DNA of 64,000 nucleotides, taken from Brevundimonas sp. (GTDB taxonomy: Bacteria > Pseudomonadota > Alphaproteobacteria > Caulobacterales > Caulobacteraceae). Below, piece by piece: positions 34,584 through 44,474 of the stretch. The DNA is taken from contig NZ_JAIXTC010000026.1 of assembly GCF_027484365.1 (NCBI RefSeq), positions 86,411 to 150,410 on the forward strand, written 5' to 3'. The position numbers were made by a program, and so were the translations under genes. The notes beneath the pieces were generated by a model. The model saw only the letters and a program-made list of their open reading frames with translations, was not told the origin of the DNA and searched no databases. How positions within the stretch are numbered: the first letter of the stretch is position 1; each line of letters opens with the position of its first letter.

Positions 34584-35339
34584 TCACTGTTGGGCTGCCT
34601 GGGCGGCCTGGGCGAGCTGTTCGGGCGTGGGGGCAGGCGCGGCCGGCGGGGTCACCGACTGGGCCGTGACGATGGCCGGCAGACCTGCGGCGACGCCGGT
34701 GTCGATCATGCCGATCGCGGCCTGGGCGCGCTGACGCACCGAATCAGGCACGTCCTGGCCGAGCGTCAGCAGCACGAACACCTCGCGCGCCTCGGCGGGC
34801 TTGTTGAACTGCAGGCGCGCCATGCCGAGCGCCTCCTGGGCGAAGGGCAGCATCGGCCGGCCCTCCTTGGTCAGGGGCTCCAGCCGGGCCTCGAGTTCTT
34901 CCAGCGTAGCGCCGTTGTCCATCATCAGCAGGACCGACTTGTAGACGGCCGTGTCGTGCAGGATCGGATCGCCCGAGGCCTTGGCGGCCTCGTCGAACAG
35001 CTTGATGGCGTCCGGGATGCGGTTGGCGGCGACGGCCAGGCCGGCGCGCTGCTGCAGGGCCAGGGCCTTGTAGGCGCCGTTGCCGTCTTTCTCGGCCTCG
35101 GCGAAGGCGGTCTCGGCCCCGGCCGAGTTGCCGGTCTGCAGGGCCTCGAGGCCGCGCTGATAGGCGATGGAGCCCGCATGCGCGCGGCTCGTCTGGAAGC
35201 TCTGCCAGCCCCACCAGGCCAGGGCGGCGACCAGGGCCACCAGAAGAATCCCGCCCACGATGGGCAGCCAATTGCGCGCCAGGCGCTTGAGGCGTTCGGA
35301 GCGGATATCCTCCTCGACCTCTTCGAAGACATCAGTCAC
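34584..35339 (-). CDS. YfgM-like TPR ancillary membrane protein
   Basis: The product has 251 residues from the GTG at 35339, the start that gives the family N-terminus VTDVFEEVEEDIRSERLKRL; an ATG at 35375 would add 12 residues. One membrane helix (about 26-48, ending in WWGWQSF) is followed by periplasmic TPR-like helices and an Ala/Pro/Gln tail. E. coli YfgM (TPR_21) interacts with SecYEG/PpiD and supports periplasmic folding. Gene order with bamB and der matches E. coli. Confidence 0.87.
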   Translation of the reverse strand: MTDVFEEVEEDIRSERLKRLARNWLPIVGGILLVALVAALAWWGWQSFQTSRAHAGSIAYQRGLEALQTGNSAGAETAFAEAEKDGNGAYKALALQQRAGLAVAANRIPDAIKLFDEAAKASGDPILHDTAVYKSVLLMMDNGATLEELEARLEPLTKEGRPMLPFAQEALGMARLQFNKPAEAREVFVLLTLGQDVPDSVRQRAQAAIGMIDTGVAAGLPAIVTAQSVTPPAAPAPTPEQLAQAAQAAQQ

Positions 35340-35383
35340 TAGCGGAGCCGCCCCAAAAAAACGCTGAAAAGCCAATCGGCGCG

Positions 35384-35397
35384 GACCCTAGAGGGTC
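35384..35397. other. 14-bp palindrome upstream of yfgM-like gene
   Basis: GACCCT-AG-AGGGTC is a dyad with a 2-nt centre, located 45 bases ahead of the GTG start and 42 bases past the panB stop. It may be an operator or a weak hairpin for panB. Confidence 0.3.
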
Positions 35398-35438
35398 GCC
35401 CTCGCCCTCGCAACGCCTCTTGGAAGACAAGACGGGGA

Positions 35439-36275
35439 CTACGGCAGAGCCGGCTTTCTGGAGAAGTAGGTCTCGACTTCGGCAGGAAAACGGCGGGCCT
35501 TCACATCGGCCGCATAGGTTTCGACCGCCCGGCCGATCTCGCCGCGCAGATCGGCGTATTTGCGCACGAATTTCGGCGTCCAGTCGAACAGCCCCAGCAT
35601 GTCGGGCGTGACCAGAACCTGTCCGTCGCAGGCGGCCGAGGCCCCGATGCCGATCGTGGGCTTGGTGATCGCCGCGGTGATCTCGCGAGCCAGCGGCTCG
35701 GCCACCCCCTCGATGACCACCGCAAAGGCGCCGGCGTCGGCCGTGTCATGGGCGGACTGCAGGATGCGGGCATGCTCCGAAGCCTCGCGGCCCTTGGCCC
35801 TGAACGACCCGTCGATATTGATCGACTGGGGCAGCAGGCCGACGTGCCCCATCACCGGCACGCCGCGCCGGACCAGATATGCGATCGTGGCCGGCGCCTC
35901 AGGCCCGCTCTCGACCTTCACCGCCTGGGCGCCGGTCTCCTTCAGGATACGGACGGCGTTGGCATAGGCCTGCTCGACCCCCGCCTCATAGCTGCCGAAC
36001 GGCATGTCGATGACCACCAGGGTCCGCCTGGAGCCCCGCATCACCGCCTGGCCGTGCAGGATCATCATCTCCAGCGTAACCCCGACGGTCGAGGTCATGC
36101 CATGGACCGCCATGCCGACGCTGTCGCCGACCAGCAGGACATCGCAGTGCGGATCCAGGATCTCGGCAGTGGGCGCGTCATAGGCCGTCAGGACCACGAT
36201 CGGCTCGCCACCCTTGCGGGCGATGATGTCCGGGACCGTGATCCGCTTCACGACTTCCTGTTTCTGGCTCGACAT
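35439..36275 (-). CDS. panB: 3-methyl-2-oxobutanoate hydroxymethyltransferase
   Basis: The product has 278 residues, a TIM-barrel enzyme with the motifs VLLVGDSVGMAVHGM (metal-binding Asp), VKVESG and VIEGVAEPLAREI. It transfers a hydroxymethyl group from methylene-tetrahydrofolate to 2-oxoisovalerate to give ketopantoate for pantothenate and CoA. No panC or panE gene is adjacent. It lies between the ECF cassette and yfgM on the same strand. Confidence 0.96.
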   Translation of the reverse strand: MSSQKQEVVKRITVPDIIARKGGEPIVVLTAYDAPTAEILDPHCDVLLVGDSVGMAVHGMTSTVGVTLEMMILHGQAVMRGSRRTLVVIDMPFGSYEAGVEQAYANAVRILKETGAQAVKVESGPEAPATIAYLVRRGVPVMGHVGLLPQSINIDGSFRAKGREASEHARILQSAHDTADAGAFAVVIEGVAEPLAREITAAITKPTIGIGASAACDGQVLVTPDMLGLFDWTPKFVRKYADLRGEIGRAVETYAADVKARRFPAEVETYFSRKPALP

Positions 36276-36344
36276 GGGTGCTCCGCGTATGGCGGCGGAG
36301 AGATAGGCGTCCGGATCGATCCCGTCGACCCGGACGCCCTCAAG

Positions 36345-36764
36345 TCATACGTCCTGCGACAGCCTCACCACCCCCGCGGCGGCCACGGCGATCAGGGCTC
36401 CGGCGGCGATCCAGAACATCTGCATCGCCCCCATCGACCCGACGGTCATGTTCGCCAGACCCAGTTGCGACAGGCCGGAGCCCACCGCGTCCTGGACGTT
36501 CAGGCTGGCTGCCTGAATCCCCTGGCCGATGACGCGCCCGGCGACGGGCGCCCGATCGTCGGACAGATGCAGGTTCAGGTTCATCGATTCCTTGACCGCG
36601 ATGACTCCGCCGATCAGGCCGGCGACCGTCAGCGCCAGGGTACGGACGCGGCTGGAGGAATGCAGTCTGGTCTCGACCTCGGCGGCGAACAGGCTCGCGT
36701 CGGGCATCTGGGGCGAGCGGGCGAACAGCCGCTCGATCATCGGATCGAATTCATCAGCCGACAT
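36345..36764 (-). CDS. Small membrane protein downstream of ECF sigma (cassette A)
   Basis: The product has 139 residues from the ATG at 36764, with GGGGAGG 7 nt upstream inside the sigma gene. It starts MSADEFDPMIERLFARSP, has two membrane helices (about 43-60 and 115-135) and a segment between them that is probably periplasmic. It overlaps the sigma gene by 11 nt. The position suggests an anti-sigma or sigma-regulating protein, but a zinc anti-sigma motif (HxxxCxxC) is absent. It is a positional counterpart of the gene at 38491-38790. Confidence 0.75.
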   Translation of the reverse strand: MSADEFDPMIERLFARSPQMPDASLFAAEVETRLHSSSRVRTLALTVAGLIGGVIAVKESMNLNLHLSDDRAPVAGRVIGQGIQAASLNVQDAVGSGLSQLGLANMTVGSMGAMQMFWIAAGALIAVAAAGVVRLSQDV

Positions 36765-37317
36765 GGGTCGACCTCCCCGACTGTCCGAGATCCGGCGAAA
36801 GCCGGGCACGGAGTTTATCCAGACCACGTTTGACATGAGACTTCACCGTTCCAAGCGGCAGATTCATGGCGGCGGCGATCTCGGGATGAGACAGCCCCGC
36901 GCCATGGCACAGGGACACGCAGAGACGTTCCGTTTCGCTGAGTGATTTCAGCGCCTCGTCCAGGTCCACCAGCCCGGCCTGATCGGGCGCGGGTGCGATG
37001 TCGTCCTCACCCGGTTCGATCTCCGCGACGTAGCGGGCGTCCCTGGCCTTGCGCTTCAGATAGAGGCGCGCGGCGATACGCTTGACCCAGGCGGCGAAGG
37101 TGCCCTCGCCCCGGAACTCGGCGCATTTCTCGAACGCCTGCAGGAAGGCGTCCTGCGCGACGTCGTCGGCCTCGGCGCCCTGCGCTCCCATGCGTCGCAG
37201 CAGGGATCGCACGGCCGAGCCGTGGCGGCGGACCAGTTCGCCGAACTCACGCCGTCCACCCGCCGCCGCAAGGGCGGCGAGTTCGACGTCATGATGGTCC
37301 ATCAGGGCCTTGGCCAT
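36754..37317 (-). CDS. ECF sigma factor (cassette A)
   Basis: The product has 187 residues. Sigma region 2 contains DDVAQDAFLQAFEK and FAAWVKRIAARLYLKRK. Region 4 contains LSETERLCVSLCHGAGLSHPEIA and LGTVKSHVKRGLDKLRARL. The ribosome site GGGGGA lies 8 nt before the ATG. It is preceded by a DUF6249-like membrane gene (28-nt gap) and overlaps a small membrane gene by 11 nt. A paralogous sigma in the same setting lies 1.5 kb away. Confidence 0.93.
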   Translation of the reverse strand: MAKALMDHHDVELAALAAAGGRREFGELVRRHGSAVRSLLRRMGAQGAEADDVAQDAFLQAFEKCAEFRGEGTFAAWVKRIAARLYLKRKARDARYVAEIEPGEDDIAPAPDQAGLVDLDEALKSLSETERLCVSLCHGAGLSHPEIAAAMNLPLGTVKSHVKRGLDKLRARLSPDLGQSGRSTHVG

Positions 37318-37345
37318 GATCAGGTTCCCCCTGTCAGAGCCCGGC

Positions 37346-37756
37346 TCAGTCCTTGTTCTTGTTGAAGAAGCTCAGGACGATATAGGCCAGACCGATGGTG
37401 ACCGGGATGGCCGCGATCCCCAGCAGGCCGCTGTCGAAGTTCGGGCCGTCGCTCCAGTCGTCGCCGACGCCGCGGAGCTCGTTGATCAGGCTGAAGGCGG
37501 CGATGCCGATGCCGGTGGCCAGCCAGATGATGCCCCGACGAATGTCGCGGGTCCGCGAAGGAATATTCTTGGTGGCCTCCTTGCCCAAGGCCTCGATGAC
37601 CTCGGGCGGCAGGGGCTGGCCCTTGTCGATGGCGGCACGGACGGTCGCCTGCATCTCCTGACGTTCCCTGGACTTGAAATAGGTCGGGCCGACAATGATG
37701 GCCGTGATGGAGCCGAAGACGGCGAAGATCGCGAAGATCGGAATGAAGTCTTCCAT
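37346..37756 (-). CDS. DUF6249-like membrane protein (cassette A)
   Basis: The product has 136 residues. The first membrane helix is near residues 5-25, followed by the cytoplasmic block SRERQEMQATVRAAIDKGQP, and then helices near 75-95 and 108-128, ending FFNKNKD. The middle block (basic, then ...KG.PLPPEVIEAL) is typical of DUF6249 proteins. GGGGAC lies 5 nt before the ATG. It heads an operon with an ECF sigma factor. The paralogue at 39347 has the same order. Confidence 0.8.
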   Translation of the reverse strand: MEDFIPIFAIFAVFGSITAIIVGPTYFKSRERQEMQATVRAAIDKGQPLPPEVIEALGKEATKNIPSRTRDIRRGIIWLATGIGIAAFSLINELRGVGDDWSDGPNFDSGLLGIAAIPVTIGLAYIVLSFFNKNKD

Positions 37757-37969
37757 GGGATGTCCCCTTTTTCGATGATGGGCCGAGCCTGATGCCCGGG
37801 CCTTCTGATCACAAGAGGCGCCGGGAACAGCCAACGGATGCGATCCGCGACGTGAAATCTTCGTAAGGTCGGCGGCTGACGTGAGCTGACGGCCTTTCGC
37901 GGAACGCTGGCGTCGTCCCCGTGTCTCCCCTAGCGTCGCGCCTCGGGCTTTGCGCCCCTGGAGACGTCC

Positions 37970-38494
37970 ATGTTGATCCGCCTTCTGCCGCTCGTCCTGG
38001 GCGCCGTCCTCGCCGCCGGCTGCTCGCAGGCCGAACCCGCCGCGGAGGCTGAAAACACGGCGGCCTCGGAGCCGCAGGCCCTGACCGCCGCCCATGTCGC
38101 CGACCTGATCGCCGCCGACGGCGCCGCTCACACTGTCGCCGTGCTGACGGGTCCTGCCGACCCGACAGGCATCCAGAAGGTGTTCGACGGCATGGCGACA
38201 GGCGATGCCGGGTGGCTCGCGCTCGTTCCCGCAATCGCTCCCGAGACCGACGGCGAATATGCGGAGGGCCTCAACTCCGCGCTCAGCCAGGCCCTGGTTC
38301 ACAACCCTGCGGGCGTGCTCGCCCTGATCCCCGAGCATGGCAGCTACTATTTCATCTGCGCCGACGCCGACCACGAGACGGCGCGCCCGCTGGTCGCCGC
38401 CGTGACCGACCGGACTCTGCGCGCGTCTCGCGACCGCTGCCTCCAGTATATGGACGCCGACGAGCAGGAGCTGGAGGCGCTCGAAGCCGCCTAG
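37970..38494 (+). CDS. Lipoprotein of unknown function
   Basis: The product has 174 residues with a good lipoprotein signal: MLIRLLPLVLGAVLAAGC, Cys18. The mature part is acidic, Ala-rich and mostly helical (ALTAAHVADLIAADGAAHTVAVL ... shown in part), with a late Cys pair (FICADAD, RDRCLQYM). It lies between the two sigma cassettes, on the opposite strand, and its stop shares CTAG with the cassette B small gene. It could be controlled by one of the sigma factors (inference). Confidence 0.78.
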   Translation: MLIRLLPLVLGAVLAAGCSQAEPAAEAENTAASEPQALTAAHVADLIAADGAAHTVAVLTGPADPTGIQKVFDGMATGDAGWLALVPAIAPETDGEYAEGLNSALSQALVHNPAGVLALIPEHGSYYFICADADHETARPLVAAVTDRTLRASRDRCLQYMDADEQELEALEAA

Positions 38495-38790
38495 AGTGCT
38501 CTTAACCGACGCGCGCCCGCCATCAGTCCGACCACGCCCAGCCCCGTCAGCCCCAGGATGGCGGCGGCGGGCGCCAGGGTCCGGCCTAGCCCCTCGACCA
38601 CCGGCGCCATCATCGGCCCGAGCACCCAGCACAGGACGATGGCGGCGATGGTCCACGGGATAAGGGCGGCGACCGTGGCGAACGCGCGTCGACGAGCGAC
38701 CCGTTCGGCCACCCGGGCCTGGAAGGCCAGATCGCGCACGGGCGGCCTGGCCTCGGCGAAGAATGCGTTCAACCGTTCCTCAGGAGTCAT
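38491..38790 (-). CDS. Small membrane protein downstream of ECF sigma (cassette B)
   Basis: The product has 99 residues, starting MTPEERLNAFFAEARPPVRD, with membrane helices near 36-60 and 72-92. GGGAGG lies 5 nt before the ATG, inside the sigma gene, which it overlaps by 11 nt, exactly as in cassette A. Its short N-terminal cytoplasmic region could contact the sigma factor. No zinc-binding anti-sigma motif is present. Confidence 0.75.
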   Translation of the reverse strand: MTPEERLNAFFAEARPPVRDLAFQARVAERVARRRAFATVAALIPWTIAAIVLCWVLGPMMAPVVEGLGRTLAPAAAILGLTGLGVVGLMAGARRLRAL

Positions 38791-39325
38791 CGGACCCTCC
38801 CGTCAGCACGGCGAGCAATCGCGCCCTGCCCCGGGTGACATGGGACTTCACTGTCCCGAGCGGTAGCCCCAAAGCCTCGGCCGCTTCCGAATGCGACCAG
38901 CCGTCGGCCAGACACAGGGCGACACAGGCCCTCTGATCGGCCGGCAGCCCGGCCATCGCATCGGCCAGGGCAAGCCGGTCCTCCTGCGTTATCCCGCCCG
39001 ACGGCGCCGTCTCGTCCAGCCAGGACCGGTCGCGCGCCTGCGACCTCAGTCCCGACCGCATCCGGTCCTGGCCCTTGCGCCAGGCGATGCCGAACAGCCA
39101 CGACCGCAGACCGGCCGGATCCTTCAACCGCCCAAGCGATCCCCAGGCCGTGACGAACACCTCCTGAGCCAGATCGTCGGCCTCGTCCCAGTTGCGTCCC
39201 AGCAGCCGCCTCAGAAAGGCCCGCACCGGGGCCTGATGCCGCTCCACCAGCCGCGCGAACGCGGCGTCCGAGCCGGCGCGCGCGGCCGCGACCAGCGCCG
39301 CGTCCGCGGACCCGTCGTCCATCAT
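38780..39325 (-). CDS. ECF sigma factor (cassette B)
   Basis: The product has 181 residues from the ATG at 39325 (GGGGGA just upstream); a GTG at 39337 would add four residues. Region 2 holds DEADDLAQEVFVTAWGSLG and LRSWLFGIAWRKGQDRMR. Region 4 holds LPADQRACVALCLADGWSHSEA and LGTVKSHVTRGRARLL. It is paralogous to the sigma at 36754, with the same flanking gene types. ECF factors direct RNA polymerase to stress promoters. Confidence 0.93.
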   Translation of the reverse strand: MMDDGSADAALVAAARAGSDAAFARLVERHQAPVRAFLRRLLGRNWDEADDLAQEVFVTAWGSLGRLKDPAGLRSWLFGIAWRKGQDRMRSGLRSQARDRSWLDETAPSGGITQEDRLALADAMAGLPADQRACVALCLADGWSHSEAAEALGLPLGTVKSHVTRGRARLLAVLTGGSDDS

Positions 39326-39346
39326 CCTGTCCCCCACGGACCGGCA

Positions 39347-39754
39347 TCAGTCCTGGCGCGACCGGCCGAACAGCAGCGAGACCAGGGTCGCGGCCGCCAG
39401 CGCGCCCATGACGAAGGCCACGATCAGGAAGGCGTCGCCGGCGCCGTAGATGTCCGCATAGCTGGCATAGCCGAACCCGGCCCCCAGCATGGTGAACAGC
39501 ACCAGCGAGAAGACCGGCCCGTTCCGGCCGTGCGAGCCATAGTCATAGGCGCGGCTCTCGTTCTCCGCGTCGATCGGACGATCCAGCACCTTCATCAGGG
39601 CCTCGGGCGGCTGTTCACCCCGTTCGGCGTAGGTCCGGATCAGCTGCAGCGCATCCTTCTGCTTGCGATAGTTCAGCAGACTGGAAAAGCCGATCGAGAC
39701 AAACCAGCCCAGCGGGAACAGCAGCCACCAATAGGAACGGAACAGGTCTTCCAT
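39347..39754 (-). CDS. DUF6249-like membrane protein (cassette B)
   Basis: The product has 135 residues: a membrane helix near 8-25, a cytoplasmic block NYRKQKDALQLIRTYAERG with QPPEALMKVL, then helices near 82-100 and 106-126. The block aligns with that of the cassette A protein (RQEMQATVRAAIDKGQP..PPEVIEAL). It stands first in the cassette B operon, 21 nt ahead of the sigma gene. Confidence 0.78.
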   Translation of the reverse strand: MEDLFRSYWWLLFPLGWFVSIGFSSLLNYRKQKDALQLIRTYAERGEQPPEALMKVLDRPIDAENESRAYDYGSHGRNGPVFSLVLFTMLGAGFGYASYADIYGAGDAFLIVAFVMGALAAATLVSLLFGRSRQD

Positions 39755-39856
39755 CGTCGTTCACCCCAAACGCGCCGACCCATCGCCCGCGCTTTGAACC
39801 TTAGTCGGCGCCGACCGCGTGAATGGATGCACGGCGGCGAAGAAAATGCCATCAAG

Positions 39857-39905
39857 CGCATTCGCCAGCGAAGTGGATGCCGGTTCGCGGCAAAGAATGC
39901 GCTAG
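39857..39905. promoter_or_regulatory. 9-bp inverted repeat in divergent intergenic region
   Basis: AGCGCATTC (39857-39865) and GAATGCGCT (39897-39905) are perfect reverse complements with a 31-nt spacer, between divergent cassette B and the DUF2188 gene. It is a candidate operator. Confidence 0.45.
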
Positions 39906-39937
39906 GCGAAAAGTCCCAAGTCAAACGGAGATCCGCC

Positions 39938-40177
39938 ATGAGCCACGTCACCTACCGCATCGTCGAACATGACGGGGGCTGGGCCTACAAGGTCGGCGAC
40001 ACCTTCTCCGAGACCTTCCCCGCCCACGACGACGCCAAGGCCGCCGCCGTCCGCGCCAGCCGCGAACAGCGGGTCGCCGACCAGACCGCCATGATCGAAT
40101 ACGCCGACTCGACCGGCGCCTGGGTCACCGAACGCGCCGACGGACACGACCGCCCGGAGACCGACGTCGAGGGGTAA
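39938..40177 (+). CDS. DUF2188 domain protein
   Basis: The product has 79 residues with an ACGGAG ribosome site 7 nt before the ATG. It follows the DUF2188 pattern: YRIVEHDGGWAYKVGDTFSE, then a helix DDAKAAAVRASREQR, and a beta strand. It is probably a small cytoplasmic protein, often found near stress genes. Its exact role is unknown. It stands divergent from the cassette B operon. Confidence 0.82.
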   Translation: MSHVTYRIVEHDGGWAYKVGDTFSETFPAHDDAKAAAVRASREQRVADQTAMIEYADSTGAWVTERADGHDRPETDVEG

Positions 40178-40373
40178 CGCCCCCTCCGAGGGGATGAGCG
40201 GGATTCCAGAGGTGGTGCGGATTTATTTCCTATCCAGGCCTTGCACCCGCGCAGAAGGCCCACCATCTCCGCGGGACGGTCTTTGACAGGTTCAGCACCT
40301 CATCCGCTCACCGGACGAACCCGATCGGGTCGATCCGCAAGCCGCCTCTGATTTTCCAGACGAATTCTCCCGA

Positions 40374-40415
40374 TTTCGTCCGTTTCGTCCGTTTCGTCAG
40401 GATGTTTTTCGTCCG
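40374..40415. repeat. Nonamer tandem repeats TTTCGTCCG
   Basis: Copies start at 40374, 40383, 40392 (last bases AG) and, after a 6-nt gap, 40407. They lie in the 255-bp gap between the DUF2188 gene and the ArsC-type gene, where I see no other gene. Confidence 0.7.
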
Positions 40416-40432
40416 GACCAATCGGACACGGC

Positions 40433-40779
40433 TCAGGCCGCGAACGCGGCCTCGTAGATCTCGGGCTTGAACCCGACGATGGTCCGGTCGCCCAGGTCCA
40501 GCACCGGCCGCTTGATCATCGAGGGCTGGGACAGCATCAGGGTGATGGCCCTTTCGGCGTCCAGCCCGTCCTTGTCCGCCGCGTCCAGCGCCCGGAACGT
40601 CGTCCCGGCCCGGTTCAGCACGACCTCCCAGCCATGCTCGGCGACCCAGCCCTCCAGCGAGACCCGGTCGATCCCGGCCTTCTTGTAGTCATGAAAGACG
40701 AAGGCCCGGCCGTGCTGATCCAGCCAGACCCGCGCCTTCTTCACCGTGTCGCAGTTCGGGATGCCGTAGAGGGTCGGGA

Positions 40780-40783
<4 letters not shown>
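40433..40783 (-). CDS. ArsC/Spx-family reductase-like protein (YffB type)
   Basis: The product has 116 residues. The thioredoxin-fold motif YGIPNCDTVKKARVWL has the single N-terminal Cys of the YffB subgroup, and the block TLMLSQPSMIKRPVLDLG matches this family. YffB-type proteins probably act as glutathione-dependent thiol reductases, not true arsenate reductases. Its start overlaps the parC stop (ATGA), so it is translated with parC. Confidence 0.9.
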
Positions 40784-42981
<2,198 letters not shown>

Positions 42982-43038
42982 GTCGTTGCGAATCACTCAG
43001 GCGAAGGCGGAAGTCTAATCACTTCCGGCCCGGGGGGC

Positions 43039-43803
43039 TCAGGCCAGGGCGCGGAACCACCGGTCGATCAGCACGGCCTCGGCGCGGCGGGCGGCCGTCC
43101 GTTCCCCGGCCTCGGCGTCGACGCCCCACTGACGTTCCTGGAAGGCTTCGTCGAGCCGGCTCAGTTCGAAAGCCGCCTCCCCGTCCAGCGAACCGCGCTG
43201 GACCGCAAGGCCCAGGATGGCGCTGCCCAGCAAGGGCACGCCCATGGCCAGGGCCGTCAGCCGGAAGTCGTCCAGTTCCAGCGCCAGTTCCCGCACCCGG
43301 GCGATGCTCTCCGGTGGCTGCGGGCGATGGATGATGCCTGCCGTCGGCTGGACGACGATGCCCAGCTCCCGCTCGGCCCACTCCCGCCACGGCGTCCAGG
43401 CGCGGACCTGTTCCTCGACCAGCGGCGTCGGATGTTCGGCGATGTAGCAGAGCAGGTCGGACCCGACATAGGCCGCGATTTCCTCGGCCACCGGCTCGCG
43501 CGTGACCGCCACCCTGTCGATCGCGGTGGCCGCGATCCGCGTCGCCGGCATGGTTCCGGGATCGAGGAACTCGCCCTGCGCCGCCCATTCGTCCGCGACC
43601 ATCCGGGCGGCCGCCTCCGTCGGCAGCAGAAAGCGGTTGTGCGCCGGCGTCTTGGGCGCACGTCCGTCGAGCAGCACAGTCCACCCCCCGGCGTCCCCGG
43701 CCTCGATGGAAGCGTCCTTCCAGAAGCGCTTCAGCCGTTCCTCGGATTCGCGGAAGCCCTTCCGGGCGGCGACCATGGGGTCCAGCGGCGGAATATGGCT
43801 CAT
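43039..43803 (-). CDS. ATP12 family chaperone (F1-ATPase assembly)
   Basis: The product has 254 residues. Family blocks are RFWKDASIEAG, VLLDGRAPKTPAHNRFLLPT, YVGSDLLCYIAEHPTPLV and the late ALSMG-type stretch LTALAMGVPLLGSAIL. ATP12 binds the free F1 alpha subunit during ATP synthase assembly. The gene overlaps the HAD gene upstream (ATGA) in a four-gene run with the RluC-like gene and crcB. Confidence 0.93.
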   Translation of the reverse strand: MSHIPPLDPMVAARKGFRESEERLKRFWKDASIEAGDAGGWTVLLDGRAPKTPAHNRFLLPTEAAARMVADEWAAQGEFLDPGTMPATRIAATAIDRVAVTREPVAEEIAAYVGSDLLCYIAEHPTPLVEEQVRAWTPWREWAERELGIVVQPTAGIIHRPQPPESIARVRELALELDDFRLTALAMGVPLLGSAILGLAVQRGSLDGEAAFELSRLDEAFQERQWGVDAEAGERTAARRAEAVLIDRWFRALA

Positions 43804-44474
43804 GCGAACGCTCTTGCGGCAAAACGATGGAGGGAGGCTTCCAGGTCGGCGAAGTCCGTTGCGACATGCGCAGCCCCGGCATCGAGCTGTTCCTCAGGCG
43901 TATGGAAGCCCCAGGCCACGCCCTGAGGCAGGACCCGTGCGGCCAGGGCCATCGAGATGTCGTGCGCCGTGTCCCCGATCATGACGGTCGAGGCGGCGTC
44001 CGCCCCGCAGGCCGTCATCGCGGCATGGAGCATCGCCGGATCCGGCTTGCCCGGCCCGTCCTCGGCGCAGTGGGAAGACACGAACAGCTCGGCCCAACCC
44101 GCCCGGGCGAGGTTGCGCGCCACACCCCTGCGGTTCTGGCCCGTCGCCAAAGACAGCCGCCAGCCGTCGCGACGCAACCGCCGTAGCGTCTCTATCGCGC
44201 CGGGATACAGCGGTTCCTCATGGCCCGACGCATACAGCCTGTTGAAACTGGCGCGGAACCCCTCGGTGAACCGCTCAAGCTCTTCGGGGCCCAGCCCGGG
44301 CTCCAGCACCGCCAGGGCATGCGGCAGGCTGAGCCCCACAATCTGGCGCACCCGGTCGTATTCGGGATCGGGTAGGCCCAGTTCCCGCGCCGCATCCGTC
44401 GCGGCCTGCAGGATTGAGGCGCGGCTATCGACCAGGGTGCCGTCGATATCGAAGACTGCGAGCGGACGGGTCAT
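43800..44474 (-). CDS. HAD-family phosphatase (Gph-like)
   Basis: The product has 224 residues. HAD motif I is VFDIDGTLVDSR (nucleophile Asp), motif II is SLATGQNRRGV, and motifs III/IV are KPDPAML and MIGDTAHDISMALAA. It resembles phosphoglycolate phosphatase and pyrophosphatase PpaX-like enzymes. The substrate is unproved. It is overlapped on both sides by ATGA junctions. Confidence 0.9.
   Translation of the reverse strand: MTRPLAVFDIDGTLVDSRASILQAATDAARELGLPDPEYDRVRQIVGLSLPHALAVLEPGLGPEELERFTEGFRASFNRLYASGHEEPLYPGAIETLRRLRRDGWRLSLATGQNRRGVARNLARAGWAELFVSSHCAEDGPGKPDPAMLHAAMTACGADAASTVMIGDTAHDISMALAARVLPQGVAWGFHTPEEQLDAGAAHVATDFADLEASLHRFAARAFA

Noticed and set aside
40178..40432. CRISPR-like array from the repeated nonamer
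   Set aside because: Repeat units are only 9 bases with no spacers and no cas genes.
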